Shown piece after piece: positions 55,940 to 64,000 of a DNA stretch of 64,000 bases. The notes under the pieces were generated by a model, which saw nothing but the letters and a program-made list of their open reading frames with translations, was not told the origin of the DNA and searched no databases. The stretch covers positions 248,001-312,000 of the forward strand of contig DELZ01000002.1 of NCBI GenBank assembly GCA_002354635.1, in the 5' to 3' direction. The DNA is from Sphingomonadales bacterium UBA2683. Lineage in GTDB: Bacteria > Pseudomonadota > Alphaproteobacteria > Sphingomonadales > Sphingomonadaceae. How positions within the stretch are numbered: position 1 is the first letter of the stretch; the number at the start of each line of letters is the position of its first letter. Position numbers and translations under genes: made by a program.

Positions 55940-56046
55940 ACCGGCAGAAATTACAAAATATTTCCCCGGAACTAATCTGGAGTGATATCTTCCCAAAAAG
56001 ATCATCTAAGATTGATTCCGGGTAATTTACGTTCCTTATCAACCCG

Positions 56047-57204
56047 TCAAAATGCAATCTGGAACCGGCCCATAAAGGCATTCACATTTTCATTGATTCC
56101 GTTTCTGTTCGGCCTTGTTTTGGCGTTGACATAGTTAGCCATAACGCGAAGGTTCTGGGTTATGTACCAGTTTAGGCCGACCGAATAATTGGATTGTTTT
56201 CCGCCAGTGATGGGGCCATCAGTTAAATCCAGAGTACTATAACGTGCTGCAATTTCAACGGCGCCGAATTTTCCTTGTGGGCGGATACCGCCAAATGTCC
56301 CGCTGGAGCTGCTATAACGCTGGCGTTCCCCGGTCAGGACAAAAGCTGCTTCGACCGAAGCGCCCTTGTAGGTTGGGTCGCCTATTAACGGAGCATCATT
56401 CTTACGCATGATATATTGCCCCTGGATCAGGAACGGCCCGTTCATATAGCCTGCCTCGATATTGTAATTCATATATGACTGGACATCCGGTTGTGATCCG
56501 GTGCGGATAAGAGTGATGCCTGATAAGCCGAATTCTGGTTGCGCACTCACCTTAGACGGCTCCAAGTCCTTCAGCTTACGATATTCAATGGCGCCGGCAA
56601 GGTGGATAGCTTGCTCCCTCTCATCGATCGGAGCAAAAACTGCGCGCCCCACAATGCTCCTTCCCTGATCGGTAGCTCGAATGGGGTCTTGGCCTAGGGG
56701 ATTACCAAAATACCCCCCGGTGACTGACCAATTTTTGCCTCGATAGCGTGCTGAACCACCAACAGCAAAATTTGGTGCCAGAGCTGAAGGCAGCCCTCGT
56801 TCCATCAGCTTCAGATCGTTCGAACTCTTCATATCCTCGCCATTGAAAGGCACGGTCATCTGACCTGCTTTTAGTGACAGATTATCGATGCCGCGATACT
56901 CCGCCCAAAGGTTTTTCCAACCGGTGCTCAGGCCGCCAATGTCGCGGTCTACCTTGATACGAAAGTCGTCAGCAATTGTTAGCGTTGCGTCGATACGGAG
57001 ACGACGGATGTCAGTCCTGCTGGGAATGATAGTGATATCATCGTTTACGCTAACTGTATCCAGATGCAGCCGACCGCCGAAGACCAGCTCGAAATCATCT
57101 CCTTCGATCGTTAAACCTTTTTCGTCGGCTGTCACATCTTGTGAATATGCCGGTGAAGCAATTAGGGCTGAAATCGCGCTTCCCATAAATAGCAATTTTT
57201 TCAT
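56047..57204 (-). CDS. OprO/OprP-like porin
   Basis: An outer-membrane porin of about 385 residues. Signal peptide MKKLLFMGSAISALIASPAYS (start at 57204, after a GGAG site), then a beta-barrel of the phosphate-selective porin type (ELVFGGRLHLDTVSVNDD, IKVDRDIGGLSTGWKNLW; ends MGRFQIAF with terminal Phe). Proteins of this class pass phosphate or other anions. Its start overlaps the stop of the hydrolase gene by 4 bases, so it is the last gene of the four-gene operon. Confidence 0.82.
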   Translation of the reverse strand: MKKLLFMGSAISALIASPAYSQDVTADEKGLTIEGDDFELVFGGRLHLDTVSVNDDITIIPSRTDIRRLRIDATLTIADDFRIKVDRDIGGLSTGWKNLWAEYRGIDNLSLKAGQMTVPFNGEDMKSSNDLKLMERGLPSALAPNFAVGGSARYRGKNWSVTGGYFGNPLGQDPIRATDQGRSIVGRAVFAPIDEREQAIHLAGAIEYRKLKDLEPSKVSAQPEFGLSGITLIRTGSQPDVQSYMNYNIEAGYMNGPFLIQGQYIMRKNDAPLIGDPTYKGASVEAAFVLTGERQRYSSSSGTFGGIRPQGKFGAVEIAARYSTLDLTDGPITGGKQSNYSVGLNWYITQNLRVMANYVNAKTRPNRNGINENVNAFMGRFQIAF

Positions 57205-58079
57205 GATTTTTCTCCTTTTTGATCTGGTATGAGCCAATTGAAAACTAACTCGTCCAATTGGTGTTTGCGGATGCTGGCGCCAAAATTGTGTTTAGCCCTG
57301 TTTATTATTTGAAGTTCAATATCGGCTTTCACTTTATGATCACCGGCATATTTTTGCATTGCGGTGACCCATCGTTGTGCGCGTTCAACCCGGTTGCGTC
57401 CCTGCATCCGATCGATTTGTTTGCCGGTTTTCAGTGAATCGTCCCGCCTCAAATCGCGCTCACCCACGAATACTCGGGTTGGGCATCCGAAAAAACTTGC
57501 CAGATCAAATGTTCGGTCGGCCAAAATTTCTGACGGAGCTATTCCAAGAGGGTAGGGGACATCGATATCGGGCATTGTGAACCATCCCGCTGCCATCAAG
57601 GCCATTCTGTTCACTAGATGAGGGCGCATCATTCCAAAGCGATGAGCAAATTGCGCACCGCCGGAAAACCCGAATAAATTGATGGTTCGGGTATCGATAT
57701 TGAATCGCTGCTGGGCATCGCGCAGAAGATTTTCCAATGCTTCAGCAGGACATCGCTCCCCTTTGCGAATTTCCAGTCTTTGATAATGTTTGTGTTCTTT
57801 TCGCGAGTATAATGGGGCGATGACAGTAACGCCTTTCGTCTCGGCAAGGCTGGCAAGCCGGAAGGCGTGTTCCGCGGCATTACGCGTCCAGCCATGGATA
57901 GAGACGACGGGGGCTAAGCCAGCTTTCGGTGAAGTTGGCTGAAAGATGAAATATGGAAGCTGTTCGGGGCCAGCGTCATGAATAGACAACACCCGACCTT
58001 TCCACCGCTTTGCATCAATGGTATCCGCTAGGGGTAGCGAAACAGCTGAAACGTCAATCAATCGATGTTGCTCCTTCAT
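57201..58079 (-). CDS. alpha/beta hydrolase (PHB-depolymerase/esterase-like)
   Basis: A 292-residue protein. APVVSIHGWTRNAAEHAF (oxyanion region about 56-73), nucleophile elbow FGFSGGAQFAH (Ser about 139), Asp near RVFVGERDLRRDD, and a C-terminal NRAKHNFGA that may carry the His. Size fits depolymerase-type or acyl hydrolases. Substrate unknown. Coupled by 4-base overlaps to both the ABC transporter and the porin genes, which suggests a role in the same pathway, such as releasing or modifying an exported compound. Confidence 0.72.
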   Translation of the reverse strand: MKEQHRLIDVSAVSLPLADTIDAKRWKGRVLSIHDAGPEQLPYFIFQPTSPKAGLAPVVSIHGWTRNAAEHAFRLASLAETKGVTVIAPLYSRKEHKHYQRLEIRKGERCPAEALENLLRDAQQRFNIDTRTINLFGFSGGAQFAHRFGMMRPHLVNRMALMAAGWFTMPDIDVPYPLGIAPSEILADRTFDLASFFGCPTRVFVGERDLRRDDSLKTGKQIDRMQGRNRVERAQRWVTAMQKYAGDHKVKADIELQIINRAKHNFGASIRKHQLDELVFNWLIPDQKGEKS

Positions 58080-59734
58080 GCCACAGCCTCAGCAATTTCG
58101 ATGCTGCTATCGTCGAGATGCCAGCGAATTTTCGAATGCTTTAAGAATGCGGGGTTATGTGTCGCGAGGAGCAGCGTGCCCTCAAACTCACGAATAATAT
58201 TGTTCAGAATCTCAATGCCATCTTCATCCAGATGGCTATCCGGTTCGTCTAACAAGAGCACCGATGGGTTACCGAGCAGGGCCCGCGCTAGAATGATGCG
58301 CATGCGCTGACCAGCGCTTAGGTTTCCGCCGCCTTCTTCAACAGGAGAATCAAGCCAATAAGGAGAATCGGAATTTAATCCGTCCATGCCGCAGCGCGCG
58401 GCTGCTTGTTGAATATCATCCTCATTTGCGGTTTTTGAACCATATGCGATGTTTGATCCAATCGAGCCTCGCAGGAGCGGAAGGGTTGGAGATGCAATTG
58501 AAATTGAACGGCGTAACTGCCCTGTTTTGACTTTATGAATGTCGCGACCATCCAGCAAGATACGCCCGCTCTCTGGCTCGATCAGTCTTAAGGCAAGTAG
58601 CATTAGAGTGGATTTTCCAGAGCCGTTAGGGCCGGTGATCAAAACACAGGTTCCAGGCAATGCTTCAGCTGAAAATTCGTTCAATGCCCCGGAAACAGTC
58701 ACCTTGTCGAATTTCAAATGACCTTGAACGCGTTTCAATGACTTTGGCTCGATCGCCGTTTCAATGACTGGACCTTTACGCAATAGGTTTTCGGTTTTCT
58801 CCAGAGAAATATCGTAACTTTTACGATATTCATAAACCCGGCCAAAATCGAAAAGGTTGGGCGTTATCATCGACAAAACGCCCAAAGCCGCCATGATTTG
58901 GCCTGTTGTTGCCATATCGTTTGTGACAAGCACACTTCCTACCATCACCGAGACAGTGAGTGCCAAACCGACAACGACATAAACCATAGCGCGAAACGTA
59001 CCTATCGCGCCCGCCCTCGCGATCATTGCCCGCTTCAGGCTTTGGGTTTGTCGTTTAACTTTTCTTCGCTCATTATTGCGCTGGGCAAACGCTTGCACAA
59101 TAATCATATGCTCAAGCTTTTCTGTTAGATTGGCGGCGATATTAGCCCGTCTCTTACGAGACTCTCGCATTGTCAGGTCGATTGAGCGTCCGAGAAAAAG
59201 TGCGCTTATTGAGCCAAGGCCTACGAGCGCGAATAACAGCCCGCCCAGAATGGGATTCATGATAGTCAAAGCAGACATGGCACCGGTCAATACGACGCCG
59301 GATACCGCTAATCTGGCAATACCCATCGTCACCCACTGGCGAAGGGCAGTGAGATCATTGACGAAGCGTAACAGGACGAACCCCTTGCGTGTTTCTCCAA
59401 GCGCCCTTGCGGACAATTTACTGACATGTTGAAAAACAGTGAGCCGGATGTCGGCGACATAGTCCTGTCCCATTGTTTCCGCATCAACCCGCTCACGCCG
59501 CTTCAACCAACCGATCAAAAATGAAGCAGACACCATTATCAAAGCATTCGGCCAAATTGACTGTTTCGCCCCCGTCACGGTCAAGCCATCAATCATCGTT
59601 TTCATGACCATTGCGATTCCAATCATGGCCCCGGCTTGCACGAATCCATTCAAAATCAGAGCTGCCAGATGCCAGCTCCGTTTTCGGGTCAGGAGCTTAG
59701 GCAGATTTTGCAAGGCGCTGCTCTTCGAAAACAT
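58076..59734 (-). CDS. ABC transporter, fused permease and ATPase
   Basis: A 552-residue half-transporter. The membrane domain has about six helices (HLAALILNGFVQAGAMIGIA near the N-terminus). The nucleotide domain has Walker A GPNGSGKST (about 368), signature LSAGQ, and Walker B VLLLDEPDSHLD. Fold and length match exporters, although the substrate is unknown. Its proposed ATG lies inside the end of the preceding gene (38-base overlap), with no clear ribosome site, so the true start may be later. Confidence 0.85.
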   Translation of the reverse strand: MFSKSSALQNLPKLLTRKRSWHLAALILNGFVQAGAMIGIAMVMKTMIDGLTVTGAKQSIWPNALIMVSASFLIGWLKRRERVDAETMGQDYVADIRLTVFQHVSKLSARALGETRKGFVLLRFVNDLTALRQWVTMGIARLAVSGVVLTGAMSALTIMNPILGGLLFALVGLGSISALFLGRSIDLTMRESRKRRANIAANLTEKLEHMIIVQAFAQRNNERRKVKRQTQSLKRAMIARAGAIGTFRAMVYVVVGLALTVSVMVGSVLVTNDMATTGQIMAALGVLSMITPNLFDFGRVYEYRKSYDISLEKTENLLRKGPVIETAIEPKSLKRVQGHLKFDKVTVSGALNEFSAEALPGTCVLITGPNGSGKSTLMLLALRLIEPESGRILLDGRDIHKVKTGQLRRSISIASPTLPLLRGSIGSNIAYGSKTANEDDIQQAAARCGMDGLNSDSPYWLDSPVEEGGGNLSAGQRMRIILARALLGNPSVLLLDEPDSHLDEDGIEILNNIIREFEGTLLLATHNPAFLKHSKIRWHLDDSSIEIAEAVA

Positions 59735-60767
59735 GCGCGCTGCGCATGCATATGCTCAACGCATTGTCGTCAGCAGCGAATCTTTGAAGTCCGAATACTT
59801 CGACACCAGATAAAGATTCGAGTTCCTGTGCGGCCAATGGCGAGGCAGTAACAGCTCCTGATAATGCGCTTGGCTCCAAGCCAATTTCACGTAGTGCCTG
59901 AACTCCCGCCATACCGGCCATTGGATCAGATGCAGCGAAGAGAATACTGTCGATGCTGGCACGAAAGCTCGGTGAATGGAGTAATCCGTCTGTCTCTTTC
60001 TGGTAGAGGCCATCTGCAAGTTCAACGATGATGATATCGCAGCTCGCAGCAGCTGCATTCACCAATCGATTGAATAGGATTTCGAGAGATGCAATTGATA
60101 CATCAACAGTTGTGGCATAACCGCCATCGGTGAAATCAAAAACAGGATCGATGCCGCTATCTTGATATTTCCAAAGATCACCGCCCGACCCGGTACCGGT
60201 CAGTTTTATCGCGCCGGTGCGCAATCCGCCGCGTAATGCCGCGCGCCCGACCTCCGCTGCGGTCGTTGTTTTCCCTGCATTCATGCTCGACCCCACGACA
60301 GCGACGATATGCGGTCTTTGAGGATGAAACGCCCGGTCAGGATTTACCGCGAAGCCATTTAAGTTGACTGTGTTTCCTTTTGCATCAGCGAGTAAGCTGA
60401 TGGGAGTGATCTGCGTAGGTTGGCGCGTTTTAGCATGGCGTGATAACATTGCCGAAGCGATCCCGCCTGCTGCCACCATTTGGCATGGTTCAAGGTTCGC
60501 AGGCACTTCAGAACAAAACTGATCGGTTGCGTAGCGCGCGCCAAAAGCAAGCAGAACTTCATCGCCGGGATATAAGAACGCCCGCCGCCCACTTGGTAGT
60601 TCAAGTCTACTATGATGTCCCAAACGGTCTATTCTTGCTAAACAAATATCGCCGGCTTTTGGGGGCTTTTCAATCAATGCTTCGACGCATTGTAGGTCGA
60701 CCCTACGGGTAACGAACGAACGCTTGGCAGCCGACAATCGGCGGTGCAATTTTGTTTCGGACATCAT
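59697..60767 (-). CDS. P-loop protein of unknown function (DUF1611/MobB-like)
   Basis: A 356-residue protein. The N-terminal half looks beta-rich (about 25-130). The C-terminal half carries Walker A VVGSSMNAGKTTTA (about 154-167), DVSIASLEILFNRL, DIIIVELADGLYQKET (Walker B-like) and FAASDPMAG. The layout resembles DUF1611-type and dethiobiotin-synthetase/MobB-like proteins, but I do not assign a reaction. Ribosome site AGAGGAATAACTA upstream of ATG. First gene of the operon. Confidence 0.6.
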   Translation of the reverse strand: MMSETKLHRRLSAAKRSFVTRRVDLQCVEALIEKPPKAGDICLARIDRLGHHSRLELPSGRRAFLYPGDEVLLAFGARYATDQFCSEVPANLEPCQMVAAGGIASAMLSRHAKTRQPTQITPISLLADAKGNTVNLNGFAVNPDRAFHPQRPHIVAVVGSSMNAGKTTTAAEVGRAALRGGLRTGAIKLTGTGSGGDLWKYQDSGIDPVFDFTDGGYATTVDVSIASLEILFNRLVNAAAASCDIIIVELADGLYQKETDGLLHSPSFRASIDSILFAASDPMAGMAGVQALREIGLEPSALSGAVTASPLAAQELESLSGVEVFGLQRFAADDNALSICMRSAHVFEEQRLAKSA

Positions 60768-61124
60768 TAGTTATTCCTCTCAGTTTTTCTGCGCTAGCTC
60801 TCACTGGCGTATAAAACTGACGTGAGGCTGAATTTTGAATTAAATGCTGTTTACCAATCGCTTTGGAGGCACTTGCTCATCGATTACTTTAGAAATGACT
60901 TGTGTTATCGCAACAAGGCATCTTCCTCGTTTTTAGATTTAGATGATGATTGAGGGCAAGTGGAATAGCCTGATAGTTTTGTAATTGAATTTTATTGCAC
61001 TACGTCGTTCAATTGGTCTTGACCAATGGGAGTTAAGTAGCGCGGGCAGCGGTTTGGTTCGGGTCGAATCATCTGACGCACGCCATGCAAATATTGATGC
61101 AAAACTCCGTCATGCCGAATGACG
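60768..61124. other. 357-base intergenic region, promoter of the four-gene operon
   Basis: It lies upstream of the P-loop gene and downstream of the VIT1 gene, both on the minus strand. No gene is seen. It must hold the promoter for the P-loop - ABC - hydrolase - porin operon, but no clear box stands out. Confidence 0.5.
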
Positions 61125-61826
61125 TTATATTACAGTGCCTACGAGCGTCCCGATTCCCGCCGTTATTGCCATCGCAAGCGCTCCCCAGAATGTTACCCTT
61201 AGGGTTGCTTTGACGACCGGTGCGCCGCCAGCTTTCGCGCCCAGTCCGCCTAAAAGTGCTAAGAAAAGCAAAGATGCAATCGCCACAATTGGCACCAATG
61301 ATAGAGCAGGAGAGAATACGACCAAAATCAAAGGGAGCGCAGCGCCTACCGTAAATGTGCCGGCCGAAGTCAGCGCAGCAAGAATTGGCTGGGCAGCAGT
61401 ATGTTCTGTTATGGCGAGTTCGTCATGTGCATGGGCCGCAAGTGCATCTTTCGCCATCAGTTGTTCGGCAACGGCATTTGCTGTTTCTTGGTTCAATCCC
61501 CTGGCAACATAAATGCCTGCAAGCTCTGCATGTTCACCAACCGGATTGGTCGCGAGCTCGGCAGCTTCGCGCGCAAGATCGGCTTGCTCGGTATCAGCTT
61601 GTGAACTCACCGATACATATTCGCCGGCCGCCATCGACATGGCCCCGGCAACCAGCCCAGCTGATCCCGCGACCATGATTTCGCTCGTCCCCGCCGACGC
61701 CGCTGCAACGCCGATTATCAGACTGGCAGTCGAGACAATTCCGTCATTGGCTCCCAAAACGGCCGCACGAAGCCACCCTATACGCGAAACCAGGTGGGCC
61801 TCTGGATGAATGTGTAATCTGCTCAT
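61125..61826 (-). CDS. VIT1/CCC1-family Fe(II)/Mn(II) transporter
   Basis: A 233-residue membrane protein of the VIT1/CCC1 family (AAVLGANDGIVSTASLIIGV about 19-38; AGAMSMAAGEYVSVSSQADTEQ; five predicted helices). It moves Fe(II) or Mn(II), usually lowering cytosolic metal. The cytoplasmic metal-binding segment with Glu/His (HAELAGIYVARGLNQE) is present. Fits the metal-resistance cargo. Confidence 0.88.
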   Translation of the reverse strand: MSRLHIHPEAHLVSRIGWLRAAVLGANDGIVSTASLIIGVAAASAGTSEIMVAGSAGLVAGAMSMAAGEYVSVSSQADTEQADLAREAAELATNPVGEHAELAGIYVARGLNQETANAVAEQLMAKDALAAHAHDELAITEHTAAQPILAALTSAGTFTVGAALPLILVVFSPALSLVPIVAIASLLFLALLGGLGAKAGGAPVVKATLRVTFWGALAMAITAGIGTLVGTVI

Positions 61827-61875
61827 GATATTTCGCTTTCAGCTAGTTAATATCGGAAACTGTATGACCCAAAAT

Positions 61876-63207
61876 TTATGCGGCGGTATCGGAAGGGAAG
61901 GTGACAATGAATTTTGCGCCGCCGCCTTCCGGATTTTCAAAGGCTATCGATCCGCCATGCGCTTCGGCCAATCTTTGGACTATTCCCAGCCCAAGGCCCG
62001 CTCCCCGGCCGGTACTGCGATTTTTCCGCCAGAATCTCTCGAAAAGTTTGGGACCATCCGTTTCTGAAATTCCTGGACCATAATCCCGCACACTGAACCG
62101 GGGGCCTGGACCAACTTCTATTTCAATAGGTGTATTGCCCGGCGCATGCGCGAGCGCATTGTCGATAAGGTTGCGATAAATGCGGAAAATCGCTTCCTCA
62201 TGACCCTTGGTTGTTGCTGTGCCATAATCCTCAAAAACAAGGTCGCGCCCGGCTGCAAAAGCGGCAGGGGCAAGCTGTGTTACAGCCTTGCGGCCAACTT
62301 CGACCAGGTCAACCGGTGCCCCGGTTTCAAACGCTTTGGCGTCCGCCTGGGCAAGGTCGAGCATCTGGTTCACAAGCCGTGTCATTTGCTGGTTATCGGT
62401 CAAAAGCGCATCACGCTGTTCGCCTTTGGGCAACTGGTCGATTGACAATTGCATGATCGATAGCGGTGTACGCAGTTCATGCGCTGCATTGGCGGTAAAG
62501 GATCGCAAAATTGCCATTGAGCTATCGAGTCGCTCCAGTGCCCGGTTAACTGCCCGAACCAATGTTGTAACTTCTCTGGGTTCTCTGGGTTCGGTTATGC
62601 GAAGCGCCATGTCTTCAGGATCAAGCCGATCAACCTCTGCCTCGGCGCGCCGCAAGGGATTCAACACGCGGCGCACAGCAAAAATATTGAACAGAAGCAT
62701 AAGTAGCGAAAGCGGTATCAGCGGGAGAGCGACATGCTGAATAAGCTCATTAATAATTACGGGAACATATGGGCTGATGCCTCTGCCTTCGAATTGCATG
62801 TAGAGCCAACGCTGCTCCCCTGCGATAACTACTGATCGCACGCCTGAAATGCGGAAGCCTTGCGATAGTTTCTCCCGGCGCGTCCAATCCATGAGCGTCC
62901 CGCGATTAGGTGATGGATATGCGGCGGACAAACTTCCGGAATTGCCCAGATTGCTGTCGACATAGCTTGCGAACCAATGGGTTGATTCGGGCGGCCCCGC
63001 AAACTGGTCTAGGTCGGTGAACTTGCTGCCATCCATTTTATCCGCTTCAAGTGTCAGCAGTTCTTCCGCCAGCGACTGTGGTTGCTGGCCATAAGTGAAA
63101 ATTACGATCCCGATATCAAGGACCGCAAACAATAAGGTAAAGATTGCTAACCGGGTAGCAATCTGACGGAATAATGTAGGCCCTTTAGATTGTTCATTTT
63201 GCGTCAT
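61876..63207 (-). CDS. sensor histidine kinase (QseC-like)
   Basis: A protein of about 443 residues. Two TM segments (FTLLFAVLDIGIVIF, and LPLIPLSLLMLLFNIF about 170), HAMP, H-box TANAAHELRTPLSIMQ (His about 245), N-box NLIDNALAHAP, G-box VRDYGPGIS and GAGLGLGIVQRLAEAHGG. ATG at 63207 is used; ATG 63225 overlaps the regulator by 14 bases. Its stop is 49 bases from the VIT1 start, so it may be separate from it. Confidence 0.88.
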   Translation of the reverse strand: MTQNEQSKGPTLFRQIATRLAIFTLLFAVLDIGIVIFTYGQQPQSLAEELLTLEADKMDGSKFTDLDQFAGPPESTHWFASYVDSNLGNSGSLSAAYPSPNRGTLMDWTRREKLSQGFRISGVRSVVIAGEQRWLYMQFEGRGISPYVPVIINELIQHVALPLIPLSLLMLLFNIFAVRRVLNPLRRAEAEVDRLDPEDMALRITEPREPREVTTLVRAVNRALERLDSSMAILRSFTANAAHELRTPLSIMQLSIDQLPKGEQRDALLTDNQQMTRLVNQMLDLAQADAKAFETGAPVDLVEVGRKAVTQLAPAAFAAGRDLVFEDYGTATTKGHEEAIFRIYRNLIDNALAHAPGNTPIEIEVGPGPRFSVRDYGPGISETDGPKLFERFWRKNRSTGRGAGLGLGIVQRLAEAHGGSIAFENPEGGGAKFIVTFPSDTAA

Positions 63208-63211
63208 AAAC

Positions 63212-63898
63212 TTATTCGGTAACATTCGATGGAGCATATAGCGCATAGCCGACCCCGTGAATTGTTTTAATCTGGACATCGGCAGATGCTGCCGAGAGAC
63301 GTTTGCGAAGTCTTGAAATCGAGGCTTCCATAGCATTCGGTGTTATCTCGGCATCCATCGAATATAGCGCGCTCTCAATCGATTGCTTGGCTACAACATG
63401 GCCGCTTCTGCGAAGCAGCACTTCAAGCAGATCAACTTCGCGCGGCGCAGTATCGACAGCAATATCACCAACATGAACTGTCCGTTCGGCAGGGTTTAGC
63501 GATACATTCCCAACATGAAGCACGGCCTCCAACGCGTGGCCTGGTCGCCGCAAAAGAGCGCGGCAGCGCGCTGCCAATTCTGGTATCTGGAATGGCTTGA
63601 CCAAATAGTCATCTGCGCCTGCATCTAATCCGGCCACCCGGTCGTCAAGCCCGCCGCGCGCCGTCATAATCAAGATAGGGGTTTGGTCCATCTGAGCGCG
63701 CATAGCTGTCACAAGATCGAGACCATCTCCATCAGGCAATCCGAGATCTAACAACACCAGATCATAATCACCAATCTGCATGGCATGCTGTGCCCCTTCA
63801 ATTGTCTCATACCAGTCAATGGCAAACCCCTGACGATCCAATCCATCACGAATGAGCGTTGCCAAACGGGGATTGTCTTCAACGAGAAGCAGGCGCAT
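63212..63898 (-). CDS. OmpR-family response regulator
   Basis: A 228-residue regulator. VEDNPR at the start, Asp in LVLLDLGLPDGDGLD (about 51), Lys in DYLVKPF. Winged helix after about 125 with PREVDLLEVLLRRSGHVV and a C-terminal IKTIHGVGYALY. ATG at 63898 (63901 possible). It lies directly before its kinase and overlaps an upstream open frame by 20 bases. Confidence 0.88.
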   Translation of the reverse strand: MRLLLVEDNPRLATLIRDGLDRQGFAIDWYETIEGAQHAMQIGDYDLVLLDLGLPDGDGLDLVTAMRAQMDQTPILIMTARGGLDDRVAGLDAGADDYLVKPFQIPELAARCRALLRRPGHALEAVLHVGNVSLNPAERTVHVGDIAVDTAPREVDLLEVLLRRSGHVVAKQSIESALYSMDAEITPNAMEASISRLRKRLSAASADVQIKTIHGVGYALYAPSNVTE

Positions 63899-64000
63899 CA
63901 TCAATATCCGATCCAGAAGCTGCACGCTTATAGCCGGTAATCATCGACCATGGCATATTTTCCCGTTGACGGACACTTTCTACAATCGCCGCACCGACAT
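63879..64000 (-). CDS. C-terminal end of an unidentified gene running off the window
   Basis: Minus-strand open frame without a start in view, 39 codons, including VESVRQRENMPWSMITGYKR, ending inside the response regulator start. Not recognised. The overlap suggests co-transcription with the regulator. Confidence 0.3.
   Translation of the reverse strand, partial: VGAAIVESVRQRENMPWSMITGYKRAASGSDIDDAPASR

Larger units (their letters stand above)
21597..64000. mobile_element. integrated mobilizable element inserted in tRNA-Leu(CAA); right end outside the window
   Basis: Evidence: a tRNA-Leu truncated after its anticodon arm at the left edge, a tyrosine integrase immediately inside, plasmid-type genes (ArdC, ParB, DUF736, MobC, MobA), two or three defence systems, and metal-resistance cargo. 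Base composition drops compared with the left flank in several genes (notably 23.6-35 kb). No T4SS genes are visible. The far attachment site was not found by eye, so the extent is a minimum. It could also be two or more elements in tandem. Confidence 0.65.

Overview
The window reads as a chromosomal segment of a sphingomonad (Sphingomonadales, Alphaproteobacteria; Sphingorhabdus, Parasphingorhabdus or Sphingopyxis type). The basis is gene content and style: moderately high GC, TTG/GTG starts, ATGA overlaps, a DUF934/DUF2849 sulfur-assimilation operon, a UPF0262 protein next to dnaB, and ArdC/DUF736/ParB/MobA plasmid-type modules typical of the order. The species call is inference.

Region 1 (1-21.5 kb) is an ordinary core chromosome. 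It holds a saccharopine-dehydrogenase-like oxidoreductase, dcd, a GH25 lysozyme, a UPF0262 protein and dnaB. It also holds a five-gene assimilatory sulfate-reduction/siroheme operon (cobA - DUF2849 - cysI - DUF934 - cysH), astD, selO, a glycosyltransferase, a flavin oxidoreductase, amt, a 2-hydroxyacid dehydrogenase, a thiolase and a prepilin peptidase.

Region 2 (21.6 kb to at least 64 kb) is an integrated mobile element. Its left edge lies in a tRNA-Leu(CAA) gene, of which only the 5' half through the anticodon arm remains (21597-21642). A tyrosine integrase follows, then an intact and different tRNA-Leu(CAA) gene (23095-23179). No matching 3' half was noticed, so the right end probably lies beyond the window. 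The first part of the element is a defence island: a three-gene ABC-3C system (DUF3732 SMC-like ATPase, small middle component, nuclease-like effector), a DUF2971 gene, a complete Shango system (TerB-domain protein, ATPase, Lhr-like helicase), and a Fic AMP-transferase with an N-terminal winged-helix region preceded by operator-like repeats. A repeat-rich 1.1 kb stretch without genes leads into a plasmid-type backbone: ArdC, a small protein, DUF2958, ParB, DUF736, a nucleotidyltransferase, DUF1289, MobC and the MobA relaxase, with a possible oriT before mobC. No T4SS genes are seen, so the element looks mobilizable rather than self-transmissible unless transfer genes lie outside.

The cargo (45-64 kb) begins with an overlapping three-gene operon: ATP-grasp amidoligase-like, YqcI/YcgG heme N-oxygenase-like (GntA family) and DUF1989. 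This looks like a compact small-molecule pathway of unknown product. A heavy-metal RND efflux operon follows, with a divergent PhoP/PhoQ-like two-component system, then an aspartyl/asparaginyl beta-hydroxylase-like gene. Next is a tightly coupled four-gene operon (P-loop protein - ABC exporter - alpha/beta hydrolase - porin) without a recognised function. A VIT-type Fe/Mn transporter and a second two-component system complete the window. The least explained parts are the ATP-grasp/N-oxygenase/DUF1989 operon and the four-gene P-loop/ABC/hydrolase/porin operon.
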